A DNA stretch of 50,860 nt from Lachnospiraceae bacterium (GCA_900766925.1 CAAFXG010000356.1:1-50860); one strand, 5' to 3'; numbered from the stretch's first letter, positions 35,760 through 45,616 are shown. Made by a program: numbers and translations. The notes: generated from the sequence alone by a model not told the origin.

Positions 35760-38700
35760 ATGGGTTTTTATGAACAGGTAAGAGAAGAGAATGTAGTTAA
35801 ATACGGAACAAGAGTATCAAACTACATTCCTATCATTATAAATCAGTATAGTGACCGTACACATTTCATATATGAAATTATTCAGAATGCGGAAGATGCT
35901 GGTGCAACTTATATAAAATTCCATTTGCATAAGGATAGATTAGCAATAACACATAATGGTCGACCATTTAATGAAAAGGATGTAAATGGTGTTTGTGGTA
36001 TTGCAGATGGAACAAAAGCAGACGGAACAAGAATAGGTCATTTTGGAATCGGATTTAAGGCGGTATATGGTTATACGACTACTCCGGAAATATATTCGGG
36101 TAATTTCTGCTTTAAGATAGTTGATTATTTGAATCCATATGAGATTTCAAAAATGACAGGACTTCCAAGCTCAGAAACATGTTTGGTTTTACCATTTGAC
36201 AAAAGTACTGTTGCAAAGGAAGTTGCTTATAAGGAAATAAGAGAGGCATTAACAAAGAAGATAACAGCCGAAAGTATTATGATGCTTAATTCTGTGGTTG
36301 ATGTTGAAATAGACATTGAGGGTAATTCTGATGTCATTACAATCAATAAAGAAAAAGGATCTATTGACGGTTCTAATAATGTCTTTGATGTTAGTTTGCT
36401 TACTACATACGAAAGTAAGATAAATCGAAAACGAAGCGAGATTGAAAGCAATTATATTTTCTTTACAGATGCGGAAGAGAAAGCTACAGCAATTGTTTTC
36501 AAAGTAAATGGAAAAGAAATTCAAGAGATAAAAAACAATAAGATTTATGCATTCTTTCCAATGGCTATTGAATCACATCAAAGCTTTTATATTCATGCGC
36601 CATTTGATACAAACCCTGCCAGAAATGAGATTCTTCAGGGTGAAGATTTTGGACGCAACAACTTTGTACTTATAAATAATATTTGTAGGCTTATTACTTT
36701 TGCATTTATTTGGCTTAGAGATAATGGATATCTTTCTTTCTCTGGGCTTAATAAAGTGTACCCAATTTACGAATATGAAGAGTCGAATATTCTGTATGCG
36801 ATTTATCAGAACAGTATAGATATTATTAGGGAAGGAGAGCCAATTTTACCTACAAATATGCCCGGCATTTACAAAAGCATCAAAGAGATTTGCGTGCCAG
36901 GTAATATGGGAATAACTGGAGTATTTTCTGATGATGATTTGAAGACATTAACGGGAAATAGAAACCTGTTCTGGATTTCTAAAGAGATTCAGACTACAGA
37001 ATATGCAGGATTCAAAGCATTTTTAGATAAGAATTTTGAGTTTAAGACATATGAGTGGAGACACTTGATTCTTAGTATGACAGCAGCTTTTCTTAAATCA
37101 AAAAAGGCTGATTGGATGGAACTTTTGATGTATCACACCGAAAGCTTTTGTACTAAAAGGGGACCACAACAGAGTCATTATATTGATGTGTCTAATATTC
37201 CGTTGGTTCGTCTTAATACTGGCGAGCAAATATGCGCAAGAGAAAACGGTAAGTTACTTGTTTACTTGAATAATCCGGCTGTTTGTAAATATAAGATTTC
37301 AACAGAATTTTTACAGAGAACTAGTATAAGAAGCTTTTATGAAAGAGCTTTAAACATTCCGGTATATGATTTAGAGAGAGAGACTATTGATAAGATCCTT
37401 CCTAAGTATGTTACACGAAATGTTGCTTTTAAGACCGATAATCCTATAAAAGAAAATATTGAAGATTTAAAAGAAATCAAAGATGCTATTGTGATGAATC
37501 CTGCTATTATAGAGCAGATTGCTGATAAGTATGTGGTGACAGATGGTAAAGATTGGTACAGACCAAGTGAGTTGTATATAAGGTCTATGGATTCACATAG
37601 GACAGGATATGCTCTTGTTCGTGGTGTAGTTGAAATTAAGTATCTGACAGAAAAATATTTTGATGATACTGTCATGAGCATAAAACTTGATGAGGATTTC
37701 TTTAGAAAAATCGGATGCTCATTGGGATTGAGAGTTGTTCAAGTAACAAAGAATGATTATTTAAGAGCCGTATCACATTATATTGATAATAAAACAGCGA
37801 AAGAAATTGATGTAAAGGTGTTGAGTAAGTCCTATGTGTCAAAGAAATGGGATTGGACATTTTGTTTTGAAGGATTTCCAGAAGTATTCAAGGAGATGAC
37901 ACCACAGAAATCAAAAGACATTGCTAAGTTCGTAAATGGAAATATTCAAAAATTTGATATTCAGGGAGATTTGGTTGGTGCAAACGACCAACATTTCAAT
38001 GGCAGCAGTGTGGACAGCGTAGTCGCTTATTCTATGCTAGGACTTATGCTTTGCTTTGAAAAATGGATTTACATAAATGGAAATCCAGAGCCACAAAGAC
38101 CGTTAGATATTGATAAAGAAGATATCATAAGTGGCTATGAGCCAGCTAAACGATTAATCAATTTGCTTCCGTTCAAGGAAGTAAAGAATGCTTTATATGA
38201 GTATTTTGAGACTATATATAAAGACAAGGGAGACATTGATTTGGTTCGCCGAATGATGGCTGATCCAGATGAGTTTCTTAAATTAGCAAAGGCAAAAGCT
38301 AAAAGTGATGCGAAGATTGCAGCACAAGAAAGTAAAAAGGCTGGCTTGAAGGAACGATACGAAAAGGGAGATAAGGGACAATTAGATGGAGACAAAAAGC
38401 CAGCGGATGGAATTGAAGTTAATCCAATTTCTGAAAGAGGATTGGCTAAGAGAGAAGCAAAGCTTGAAGAAGAATTGATAGATTCATTAGGTAAGAAACC
38501 TAGAATTGCTCGTGGTCTTTCGCATACAATCAAGAGTTGCAATAAGGATGAAAGATTATTCCTTGAGGCTGAATATGGTGGAGTTTGTCAGATATGTCAG
38601 AAGAGTATCAGAAAATGGAATGGAGATTCTTATTTTGAGGCTGTGAACATAATTAAGCCACACGAATTATACGATCATCTTGCAAACAGTATGGGACTTG

Positions 38701-38933
38701 GTTGGAATTCACTTTCTTTATGTCCTAATTGTGCTGCTGAATATAATTATTGCTCTAAGAAGATTTCAACTTTCTATGAGCAGGTGATGGCAACTGATAT
38801 CGAGCCAGGTTCAGAAGAACCGATTGAAATATTTATAGAAATACCAGAAGGAAAGGAAAGAAGGATTATATACAGTCCTAGACATTTTCTTGCTTTGAAG
38901 AAAGCATTTGAATTATTTGCTAATGAGGAGTGA
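35760..38933 (+). CDS. Sacsin/Hsp90-type GHKL ATPase with degenerate HNH/zinc C-terminus
   Basis: This 1057-aa protein begins with a GHKL ATPase: EIIQNAEDA (N box, Glu39-Asn43), ITHNGRPF, GIADGTK and the G box GHFGIGFK (93-100), as in sacsin-like defence proteins. The middle 500 residues are unfamiliar. A Lys/Ala/Glu-rich helix (about 840-890) leads to a C-terminal zinc site: CQIC (943-946) and CPNC (988-991). These frame what is an HNH fold in relatives, but the expected HH pair reads Val962-Asn963 (EAVNII), so the nuclease is likely dead and the finger structural. ATG at 35760 follows AAAGGAG; GTG at 35751 is too close. GHKL ATPases next to helicases are frequent in defence islands. Confidence 0.85.
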   Translation: MGFYEQVREENVVKYGTRVSNYIPIIINQYSDRTHFIYEIIQNAEDAGATYIKFHLHKDRLAITHNGRPFNEKDVNGVCGIADGTKADGTRIGHFGIGFKAVYGYTTTPEIYSGNFCFKIVDYLNPYEISKMTGLPSSETCLVLPFDKSTVAKEVAYKEIREALTKKITAESIMMLNSVVDVEIDIEGNSDVITINKEKGSIDGSNNVFDVSLLTTYESKINRKRSEIESNYIFFTDAEEKATAIVFKVNGKEIQEIKNNKIYAFFPMAIESHQSFYIHAPFDTNPARNEILQGEDFGRNNFVLINNICRLITFAFIWLRDNGYLSFSGLNKVYPIYEYEESNILYAIYQNSIDIIREGEPILPTNMPGIYKSIKEICVPGNMGITGVFSDDDLKTLTGNRNLFWISKEIQTTEYAGFKAFLDKNFEFKTYEWRHLILSMTAAFLKSKKADWMELLMYHTESFCTKRGPQQSHYIDVSNIPLVRLNTGEQICARENGKLLVYLNNPAVCKYKISTEFLQRTSIRSFYERALNIPVYDLERETIDKILPKYVTRNVAFKTDNPIKENIEDLKEIKDAIVMNPAIIEQIADKYVVTDGKDWYRPSELYIRSMDSHRTGYALVRGVVEIKYLTEKYFDDTVMSIKLDEDFFRKIGCSLGLRVVQVTKNDYLRAVSHYIDNKTAKEIDVKVLSKSYVSKKWDWTFCFEGFPEVFKEMTPQKSKDIAKFVNGNIQKFDIQGDLVGANDQHFNGSSVDSVVAYSMLGLMLCFEKWIYINGNPEPQRPLDIDKEDIISGYEPAKRLINLLPFKEVKNALYEYFETIYKDKGDIDLVRRMMADPDEFLKLAKAKAKSDAKIAAQESKKAGLKERYEKGDKGQLDGDKKPADGIEVNPISERGLAKREAKLEEELIDSLGKKPRIARGLSHTIKSCNKDERLFLEAEYGGVCQICQKSIRKWNGDSYFEAVNIIKPHELYDHLANSMGLGWNSLSLCPNCAAEYNYCSKKISTFYEQVMATDIEPGSEEPIEIFIEIPEGKERRIIYSPRHFLALKKAFELFANEE

Positions 38934-38939
38934 TTGTAG

Positions 38940-41900
38940 ATGGCGTTAGTTTTTTATACGCAAAGAGATATAGCCAATATTGACGCAAATAACATTCCGG
39001 AAGAGTTTGTAAACTACTTTGATGGCTTATCTGAAGAGGGTAAAAAAAGAATAATTGATGCACGTCCAGATTTAGCTTCTGTTCTTGGGGTAGGTACTGC
39101 AAGTGAGCCAGTAGAGGCTGTAGTTGAGGAATCAGAAGGGGAAAGTAGGGATATTGTTTCATCTGAAACAGATGGCGAGGAAGTTGTAAACTATGATGAA
39201 GAAGAGCCTAGAGAAGAGGCAGATGTAGAATTGAACTCTGAAATTGTTCGCAATATTTATGAAGACAAAGATATGATGAGTTTGATTAATAGTTCGTTAT
39301 CTCCGGTGCATGCTTTGATAATTTCTGACGGACAATTAATGTGTGTTGTTCATAGAAAACCACTTGTGAAAATTCAGTTGAATTACAAAGTGAAAGGTGC
39401 TCACGGGGATGCATCATATGGTTGTCAGCCATATTGTTGTGATGAATGTCATAGGTTGTTTTTTGAAGAGTCAAAGGCGGCAAGTTATGCTGACAAATTT
39501 AATGAATATGGTATAGAGTATAAGTTTTTTGATGTTGAAGAATCTCAGAAATATATGAGAAGTCAGATGGCAGAGATTGAGATATCTGCATCGGAAACAT
39601 TATATGTACCAGATGTTTGGGTAGAAGATAATCCAACATGTCCAATACATAATTTACATTTGAGTGAATATCCACATGTTATTGTGGGAGAAAAAAGAAT
39701 TGCATTTAAGGGATATATCTGTGATCAATGTAATAAGGTTATGGTTAGAAGAACAGTTGCGTTGGACATTGAAGATAAGTGCCAGGAGCAAGGTGTAGAG
39801 TGCCCAACTATAAAACCAATAAGACCAGAAGTAAAAAAGACAAAAGCAATTAAGAAAAAAATTAGACCTCATTATATGATTGAAGATGGAAAGCGAACTG
39901 AATTCCCATATGGCGAGGCGAATGAAAATACTTATGTATTAACTGAGGAAGATACTGTGGTTGTTTCTGACTCTAGTTATTGTAATTTAGAAGGTCATGA
40001 AACAGAGCAGGTTGAAGCTGTTTATGTTGTAAGTGAAAAGAGAGAAGGAAAGAAGAATTATATCTCTTTGTTAGGATATTGTAGTCAATGTCAAAAGTTT
40101 TATATGGATGAAGCAGATTATAAGGTTATTTATTCATATGGAAGACCAGAGTTTGTTGTGATAAGAGATGTTGAGGAAGATGAATATTTAGTTACGTCAG
40201 GAGAAGTTTACAATTTAGAGAAAGAACATCTTCAGCACGTGGAAGTTGACATTGGTAAAGAGATTCGAGGAATTAAAGAGAGCGGTGATTATGTTAGTCA
40301 GACTGAAACTGCCTCAGATTATGATGAAATTGCTGCTTTACAGTATAGAAAATCTATTAGTAGAGAAAAGTATGAGCCTTTGTTGGAAGAATTGTATCAG
40401 ATGGGAGATGTGCCATACAGATACCGTGTTGATATCGTTTTTGCAAAGAAGACTGAGACATATTACATTGGAGCAAAAGATATTATCTTAGATGGAGAAA
40501 AGAAGGTTATTTCCATGGCTAGTGACATGGGAAGAACTCTAGTAAATACTCGTACAGTTCATTATATTAAGGATGGGATGCAGTATGATGTAAAGCTTTC
40601 TAGAGAATTTGATATTAAGAAGGCTTATTTATTTGGATATAAAAATATTAAAACGGATGAAGATGCTGTATTCCGAGCAGGAATTACAGATCCTTTCCTT
40701 ATTAGAGTGCTTAATCAGAGAAAGAGACAGCATGGATTAGTTGATATTTTTGTAACTATTCAGGAAAATCAGAATACGATTGTAGATGAAAGATTGGATA
40801 AGAACATTATTGTTCAGGGATGTGCCGGTTCTGGAAAAACTATGGTTATGCTTCATAGACTTTACACGCTTAAGTATAATCATCCAGAGTTTGATTTTAG
40901 TAATGCTCTTATTCTTACCCCAAATGATCAATTTAGCTTACATATCAAAGGTCTTGCTGACAGTTTGCAGATTGGAAGCATAGATAGAACATCTATAGAG
41001 CAATATTATTTGAGCTTGGTTTCGAGATATTCAAAGGATTTTGCACCTTCAAATAAAATAGCATCAGAGGTTGCAGTAAAAAGTATATTTGTAGATTATA
41101 TTTATTCTGATGAATTTTTGAATAAGTTTAACGAAGCTTATGATGAAGTGATAAAAGAACGTAGGAACATTATTCCTGTATTTGAAACCTTATATAATGG
41201 CTTGAAGGAACATTTTGCTGTTGTAGAAGTAAGTAACGAATCTGAGTTTATTCCAGAGCTTAGGAGAAGATATGTGCGTCTTGCAGTTTTAGTTCAGAAG
41301 AATGAAAAGGCAATTACAGATGCAAAAGAAAAACTGGAAGCTCGGTTAAAAGATAAGCAGAATATCGAGAGTCGATTGCCAGAAGCTGAGAGTAAAGCTA
41401 ATGGTGTAATAGATGAAGTATTACCAAGAGTCTATACCAAAATGGGTTCTTATATATCAGGTGTTCAGAGTAAGATTGCGCAGTTGGATGAGGAAATAAG
41501 CAAACTTGCAGAGCAGGAAAGAGAAGTACAATCACAATTTCTTCCATTTGGTAAAAAGGCTAAATTAGAAGAAATCCAGAAACAGCAGGATTCTATTTCA
41601 AGAAAAAAGAAAACCGAAGAAAAGAAATTAGAAGAAGCAAAAGCTATTATGGAGTTTGACAGAACAGATAAGACAGAAGATGATATAATGCTTTGGCTTG
41701 GTAGTGCTGCCCTTGTAGAGAACTCAATTCAGGCTGAAATATCACAGTGTAAAAGAGTAAAAAGAGAGTATCAGCAATTGTTGCAGGAATATTCAGATAT
41801 TGAACCACAGATTTTAGATGCCACAAATGCTGTTGAGAAAGCTGAATCAGAAAAATATCCGGAGGATGTTTATAAAGCAGTTAATTATCTTAACAGTACA

Positions 41901-43877
41901 TTGGATAATTTCTCTGATTATGGTGTGTTTAAAGAAGTATTTGCGTTAGCTATTAAAGACTTCACTGAGAAGAATAAAGTAAAGATACCAAATGGAATGC
42001 ACAGATATGACTTATATATTTCTCTATGGTTCTGCATGAAATATTATGGAAGAAGAGTAGGCGATTCTAAGTTCATTTGTTTTGATGAAGGTCAGGATCT
42101 TGCATTTAACGAGTACAAGTTGATTTATGCACTTAATGGAAAAGATGTTATTTACAATATATTTGGCGATACCAATCAGTTATTGAAGTTAGGTCGTGGT
42201 ATTTCAGCTTGGGAGCGTTTAGAATCAACGTTCTTTATGAAAATGTTCTATCTCAATGAGAATTATAGAAATACAAATCAGATTACAAGATTTTGTAATC
42301 AGAGCTTTGGAATGAAGGTAAAACAAACAGGTGTAGATGGTGCAAAGGTTAGAGAAATTCCAAGAAAAGAACTTGAAAAGGAATTGACAAATCTTAACAT
42401 TACTACAGAACGTATTGCAATATTAGTTCCTAGAAAGGTTATTAAGAAGAACTATTTGGAAATGGAAATATTGCCAGAAAGAATTCGGTCTGTCATAGGT
42501 GATAAGGTAGATAATGGCTGTATTTCGTTTATGTACGTTGATGAAGTAAAAGGTATTGAGTTTGATAAGGTTTTTGTTATTCCTAATAGGATGGCAGCAA
42601 ATGAGAAATACATAGCTTATACCAGAGCTTTGTCCGAACTCATAATTGTTGTCGATGAGAATATTCCTGATGTGGATGACACAGAATCAGAAAAGACGGA
42701 AATTGGTGAATTGGTTGAACATTTAAGAAAAGGTAATATGAAGGATGCCAAAGCACTGTATGAGCAAATTTCTGATGAGTGGAATGAAAAGCAGAGAATA
42801 TCGTTTTTTGCGCATTTGTTCACGAGGGTAAATCAGCATGACAAGGTTCTTCAGTTAATGGGCCTAGTGCTGTCTTCACTTGAAATTAAATTTATCTACA
42901 ATGGATTATCAGTAGACCAGGTGGATTCAATTAAGAAAAAAGTCTATGGTAAGAAATTGCAGGAATTGTTGCAAGCGGTATATGAGAGTGGAAATGTAGA
43001 AGGCTTTGCAAGTCTTGTGGGATGTATGGATGTGTGGAACAAGATAGAGTTTGTTCCAGATGAAAATAGAAGAAATCTATATTTAATGTCAAATTCTCGT
43101 GATGCTGGAAGAATGTGGGTTGATTCAATAAGTGATGTTGAAATGACAGCCTTTGCAGATATTATGAGAACTCACTTAGACTTGATGAAACCTATGATTG
43201 CTTTTGACATTTGTGCATATGCATGGAAGAACACGAAGATTTCTAGAGAACAAATCGTAAGTGTAATTGAAGAATTTTCAAAGAAGAATGCCAAGGGCAA
43301 ACAAGAGTATTCATGTCCATTCGATGTATTACTATCACTGGCATGTGAATCTGATGAAGAATGGAATCTGGTTAAAAACTTGGTCAAAAAATGTTCAACA
43401 AGGGCATTTTCGTTTAACAAGATTAAGAGATACCCACAAGAAGAATTGCCGGAGAAAGTATTGTCTTACATGGAAAGATTAGCAGATTCTAGTTTGTCGC
43501 TTGAACAAAAAATATTTATGTATATGAACACCACATTGAGGGAAGATGCGCAGATTGACAGGTTTTTTGTGATATTAAAAGAAAGAACTGGAGTATCAAT
43601 CGAAGACTGCCTTAGTGAAATGCGTAAATATTGGCTTGTGGGTAAAATTAAGTATGTAACGGAAGATGGATTTGTTAGGATTGTACCTCATAATATAACA
43701 GCAACTAGATTGGTTTGCTTTTGGTCATCTAACATCCACATTTCAGGAAAAGATGGTGTATGGGTTGAGCCAAAGGTTGGAGATCAAATATATTTCTTGT
43801 TAAGACGTTATGATGAAGAGAAAAATTTTTTTACTGTACATTATCCTTGTGTGGAGCCTATGGAGGTCAAAGAATAG
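38940..43877 (+). CDS. HelD-like superfamily 1 helicase with N-terminal zinc ribbons
   Basis: This 1645-aa protein is the largest in the window. An acidic segment (about 45-95) is followed by three similar zinc-ribbon units: C-x2-H/C-x2-C near 133-167, 232-264 and 344-385 (for example CPIHNLHL..YICDQCNKVM). After a beta region, the helicase core has Walker A GCAGSGKT (627-634), a long coiled coil (about 760-920), Walker B DEGQD (1049-1053), NENYRNTNQI, VKGIEFDKVFVIP and YIAYTRAL. The coiled-coil insert between the ATPase halves is the HelD/helicase IV arrangement. The C-terminal 400 residues are helical and unfamiliar. HelD-type enzymes remodel nucleic acids or strip RNA polymerase. GAGGAG overlaps the preceding stop, so it is coupled. 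Confidence 0.88.
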   Translation: MALVFYTQRDIANIDANNIPEEFVNYFDGLSEEGKKRIIDARPDLASVLGVGTASEPVEAVVEESEGESRDIVSSETDGEEVVNYDEEEPREEADVELNSEIVRNIYEDKDMMSLINSSLSPVHALIISDGQLMCVVHRKPLVKIQLNYKVKGAHGDASYGCQPYCCDECHRLFFEESKAASYADKFNEYGIEYKFFDVEESQKYMRSQMAEIEISASETLYVPDVWVEDNPTCPIHNLHLSEYPHVIVGEKRIAFKGYICDQCNKVMVRRTVALDIEDKCQEQGVECPTIKPIRPEVKKTKAIKKKIRPHYMIEDGKRTEFPYGEANENTYVLTEEDTVVVSDSSYCNLEGHETEQVEAVYVVSEKREGKKNYISLLGYCSQCQKFYMDEADYKVIYSYGRPEFVVIRDVEEDEYLVTSGEVYNLEKEHLQHVEVDIGKEIRGIKESGDYVSQTETASDYDEIAALQYRKSISREKYEPLLEELYQMGDVPYRYRVDIVFAKKTETYYIGAKDIILDGEKKVISMASDMGRTLVNTRTVHYIKDGMQYDVKLSREFDIKKAYLFGYKNIKTDEDAVFRAGITDPFLIRVLNQRKRQHGLVDIFVTIQENQNTIVDERLDKNIIVQGCAGSGKTMVMLHRLYTLKYNHPEFDFSNALILTPNDQFSLHIKGLADSLQIGSIDRTSIEQYYLSLVSRYSKDFAPSNKIASEVAVKSIFVDYIYSDEFLNKFNEAYDEVIKERRNIIPVFETLYNGLKEHFAVVEVSNESEFIPELRRRYVRLAVLVQKNEKAITDAKEKLEARLKDKQNIESRLPEAESKANGVIDEVLPRVYTKMGSYISGVQSKIAQLDEEISKLAEQEREVQSQFLPFGKKAKLEEIQKQQDSISRKKKTEEKKLEEAKAIMEFDRTDKTEDDIMLWLGSAALVENSIQAEISQCKRVKREYQQLLQEYSDIEPQILDATNAVEKAESEKYPEDVYKAVNYLNSTLDNFSDYGVFKEVFALAIKDFTEKNKVKIPNGMHRYDLYISLWFCMKYYGRRVGDSKFICFDEGQDLAFNEYKLIYALNGKDVIYNIFGDTNQLLKLGRGISAWERLESTFFMKMFYLNENYRNTNQITRFCNQSFGMKVKQTGVDGAKVREIPRKELEKELTNLNITTERIAILVPRKVIKKNYLEMEILPERIRSVIGDKVDNGCISFMYVDEVKGIEFDKVFVIPNRMAANEKYIAYTRALSELIIVVDENIPDVDDTESEKTEIGELVEHLRKGNMKDAKALYEQISDEWNEKQRISFFAHLFTRVNQHDKVLQLMGLVLSSLEIKFIYNGLSVDQVDSIKKKVYGKKLQELLQAVYESGNVEGFASLVGCMDVWNKIEFVPDENRRNLYLMSNSRDAGRMWVDSISDVEMTAFADIMRTHLDLMKPMIAFDICAYAWKNTKISREQIVSVIEEFSKKNAKGKQEYSCPFDVLLSLACESDEEWNLVKNLVKKCSTRAFSFNKIKRYPQEELPEKVLSYMERLADSSLSLEQKIFMYMNTTLREDAQIDRFFVILKERTGVSIEDCLSEMRKYWLVGKIKYVTEDGFVRIVPHNITATRLVCFWSSNIHISGKDGVWVEPKVGDQIYFLLRRYDEEKNFFTVHYPCVEPMEVKE

Positions 43878-43898
43878 TAAGAAGATTGGAGGTTCAAG

Positions 43899-44136
43899 AT
43901 GGGATTAGTTGATATTGCAAATGATGAAAATTACAAGCTTTCTATCAAAGAGCATGGTTGAAGCAAACAGAGGATTTGTGGATCCAAGAAAGTATCCTTA
44001 CTTAAACCACGCAATTATTCAATATGCCAGAACTTACAACTGTACAAATAACCAGACACTTATTTTGGCAAAGATTGTCAAAAATGTTTTAGAAGGATAT
44101 CTACAAGTTATGATATCTATAGAAAGACGATTATAA
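43899..44136 (+). pseudogene. Frameshifted paralogue of the 69-aa protein at 46941
   Basis: The start MGLVDIANDEN follows GGAGG. Compared with the intact gene at 46941, homology then passes to a second frame (LQAFYQRA, against LQAFYHRA) and a third (MVEANRGFVDPRKYPYLNHAI, against LVEANYGFVNPHKYPYLDRAI). Two single-base deletions within about 30 bases explain this: one after GATGAAAA and one in GCATGG, where the intact copy has GCATTGG. Past QYARTYNC the similarity continues to LILAKI, after which the tail differs. As read it makes only a 20-aa peptide. It lies 21 bases after the helicase gene and may be co-transcribed. Confidence 0.75.
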
Positions 44137-44176
44137 GTATTTTTCCTTATTCAAATAAGACAAGGAGGATTATAAC

Positions 44177-44569
44177 ATGGAGCGAGTAGTAAAATTTTTA
44201 AAAGATGCAGAAACCTATTATTTAGCAACAGTTGATGGAGACCAGCCAAGAGTAAGACCTTTTGGAACTGCTCACATTTTTGAAGGAAAACTTTATATAC
44301 AGACAGGTAAGGTAAAGGATGTGTCAAAGCAACTACATGCCAATCCAAAGGCTGAAATATGTGCATTTAAGAATGGTGAGTGGCTTCGTGTAGCTGGCGA
44401 ACTTACCCCAGATGACCGTAGGGAAGCAAGACAGTCTATGCTTGACGCATATCCATCACTGCAGAAGATGTATTCTGCAGATGATGGTAATACAGAGGTG
44501 TTTTATTTTAAAAATGCAACCGCTACATTTTCATCATTTACACATGAACCGGAAGTAGAGAAGTTCTAA
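44177..44569 (+). CDS. Pyridoxamine 5'-phosphate oxidase-like protein
   Basis: This 130-aa protein has the flavin-binding split-barrel pattern: RVVKFLKDAETYYLATVDGDQPRVRPFG, LYIQTGKVKDVSKQLHANPKAEICAF and EWLRVAGEL. This fits the small PNPOx-like family (FMN-binding; often oxidoreductases or stress proteins) rather than true PdxH, which is longer. GGAGG fixes the ATG. Its stop overlaps the next start (TAATG), beginning a tightly packed run of small genes. The substrate is unknown. Confidence 0.85.
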   Translation: MERVVKFLKDAETYYLATVDGDQPRVRPFGTAHIFEGKLYIQTGKVKDVSKQLHANPKAEICAFKNGEWLRVAGELTPDDRREARQSMLDAYPSLQKMYSADDGNTEVFYFKNATATFSSFTHEPEVEKF

Positions 44570-44937
44570 TGACTAAAGATGAGTGGTATGAACAACTGTT
44601 TGAAAGACTTGGTAATTCCAAGTTCCGAAGTAGTTTTCATTTGAAACAGAAAGATATTGATTACATAAATGACAAGGGACTTGATACCATCAGACAACAT
44701 GCAAGAGACTTTATTGCAAAAAGGGAAGCACCGGCAGTTATACCGAATGATGGAAAGCAGACTCCGACCAAGGGGCATCCGGTATTTATTGCTCAACATG
44801 CGACTGCAACATGTTGTAGGGAGTGCATACGGAAGTGGCATAAAATTCAGCCCGGCAAGGAATTGAGCCAAGTGCAGCAGGAGTATCTTGTGGATGTAAT
44901 CATGACTTGGATTCAAAAAGAACTGGAGAGAAAATGA
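44569..44937 (+). CDS. DUF4186 protein
   Basis: This 122-aa protein carries the DUF4186 pattern: FRSSFHLKQKDIDYINDKGLDTIRQHARDFIAKREAPAVIPNDGKQTP, GHPVFIAQHATATCCRECIRKWHKI. A Cys-Cys-x2-Cys and His cluster (AQHATATCCREC) suggests metal binding. Function is unknown. It overlaps its neighbours by one and four bases at either end, so it belongs to the packed operon. Confidence 0.85.
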   Translation: MTKDEWYEQLFERLGNSKFRSSFHLKQKDIDYINDKGLDTIRQHARDFIAKREAPAVIPNDGKQTPTKGHPVFIAQHATATCCRECIRKWHKIQPGKELSQVQQEYLVDVIMTWIQKELERK

Positions 44938-45410
44938 TGCGGATATTTGTAGATGCAGATGCGTGTCCGGTTGTGGACATTGTTGAGTTAATTGCTGAAA
45001 AATACAATATTCCAGTTACGTTACTATGTGATACAAACCATGTGTTATATTCAGATTACAGTGATGTGATAGTGGTTGGTGCAGGAGCTGATGCAGTAGA
45101 TTATAAGTTGATTAGCATTTGTCATAAGGATGATGTTGTAGTATCTCAGGATTATGGAGTTGCAGCTATGGCTCTTGGCAAAGGAGCACATGCAATTCAT
45201 CAATCCGGTAAGTGGTATACGAATGAAAATATTGACCAGATGTTAATGGAGAGGCTCCTTAATAAGAAAACAAGACGAGGTTTTCACAAGAATCATATTA
45301 AGGGACCGAAAAAGCGGACGGAAGAAGATGATAAACGCTTTGCACAGTCATTTGAAAAGCTTGTATTGATGGTGCAGGCGAAAGAAGGTGGACATGATGG
45401 GACTGTTTAA
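44934..45410 (+). CDS. YaiI/YqxD-family protein (DUF188, NYN/PIN-like)
   Basis: This 158-aa protein shows the DUF188 signature FVDADACPV at the N-terminus, then LLCDTNHVL, VVGAGADAVDYKLIS and VVSQDYGVAAMALGKGA. The family has a PIN/NYN-like Rossmann fold with clustered Asp residues and is a suspected nuclease of unknown substrate. It ends with a basic tail (KTRRGFHKNHIKGPKKRTEEDDKRF). ATG at 44934, inside the preceding stop (ATGA), is favoured with GGAG upstream. Length is typical. Confidence 0.87.
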   Translation: MMRIFVDADACPVVDIVELIAEKYNIPVTLLCDTNHVLYSDYSDVIVVGAGADAVDYKLISICHKDDVVVSQDYGVAAMALGKGAHAIHQSGKWYTNENIDQMLMERLLNKKTRRGFHKNHIKGPKKRTEEDDKRFAQSFEKLVLMVQAKEGGHDGTV

Positions 45411-45615
45411 AAAGAAAATAGTAACACAGTCTTATGATATGGAAAATAAGAAACCGGTAATCAAAGCAAGTATCTGTAATGGTGAGCAGGTTGCAGGTTT
45501 TAAAGATATCCATACAGGGAAGATAGAAGAGGTAATGCTGATAAAGAGCCCGTCAGATCTTGAAAAATTTAAGACCATGTATGGAATAAATGAAGAAATA
45601 ATAAAGGAATATTGA
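45394..45615 (+). CDS. Small conserved-looking protein, unknown function
   Basis: This 73-aa protein starts MMGLFKKKIVTQSYDMENKKPVIKA and continues with SICNGEQVAGFKDIHTGKIEEVMLI. It appears to be a beta-rich mini-domain with a helical end. I do not recognise a family. AAGGTGG precedes ATG at 45394, which overlaps the end of the preceding gene. Tight packing (one base before the next gene) and normal composition argue that it is real. Confidence 0.65.
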   Translation: MMGLFKKKIVTQSYDMENKKPVIKASICNGEQVAGFKDIHTGKIEEVMLIKSPSDLEKFKTMYGINEEIIKEY

Positions 45616-45616
45616 T

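Noticed and set aside
32386..38933. DISARM system based on the SNF2 helicase
   Set aside because: The helicase resembles DrmD, but no drmA, drmB or drmC homologue and no DISARM methylase are present; the partners are a GHKL ATPase and a HelD-type helicase.
12819..43877. CRISPR array, toxin-antitoxin pair, retron or tRNA genes in the defence island
   Set aside because: I saw no regularly spaced repeats, reverse transcriptase or cloverleaf sequence; all of this stretch is filled by long genes.
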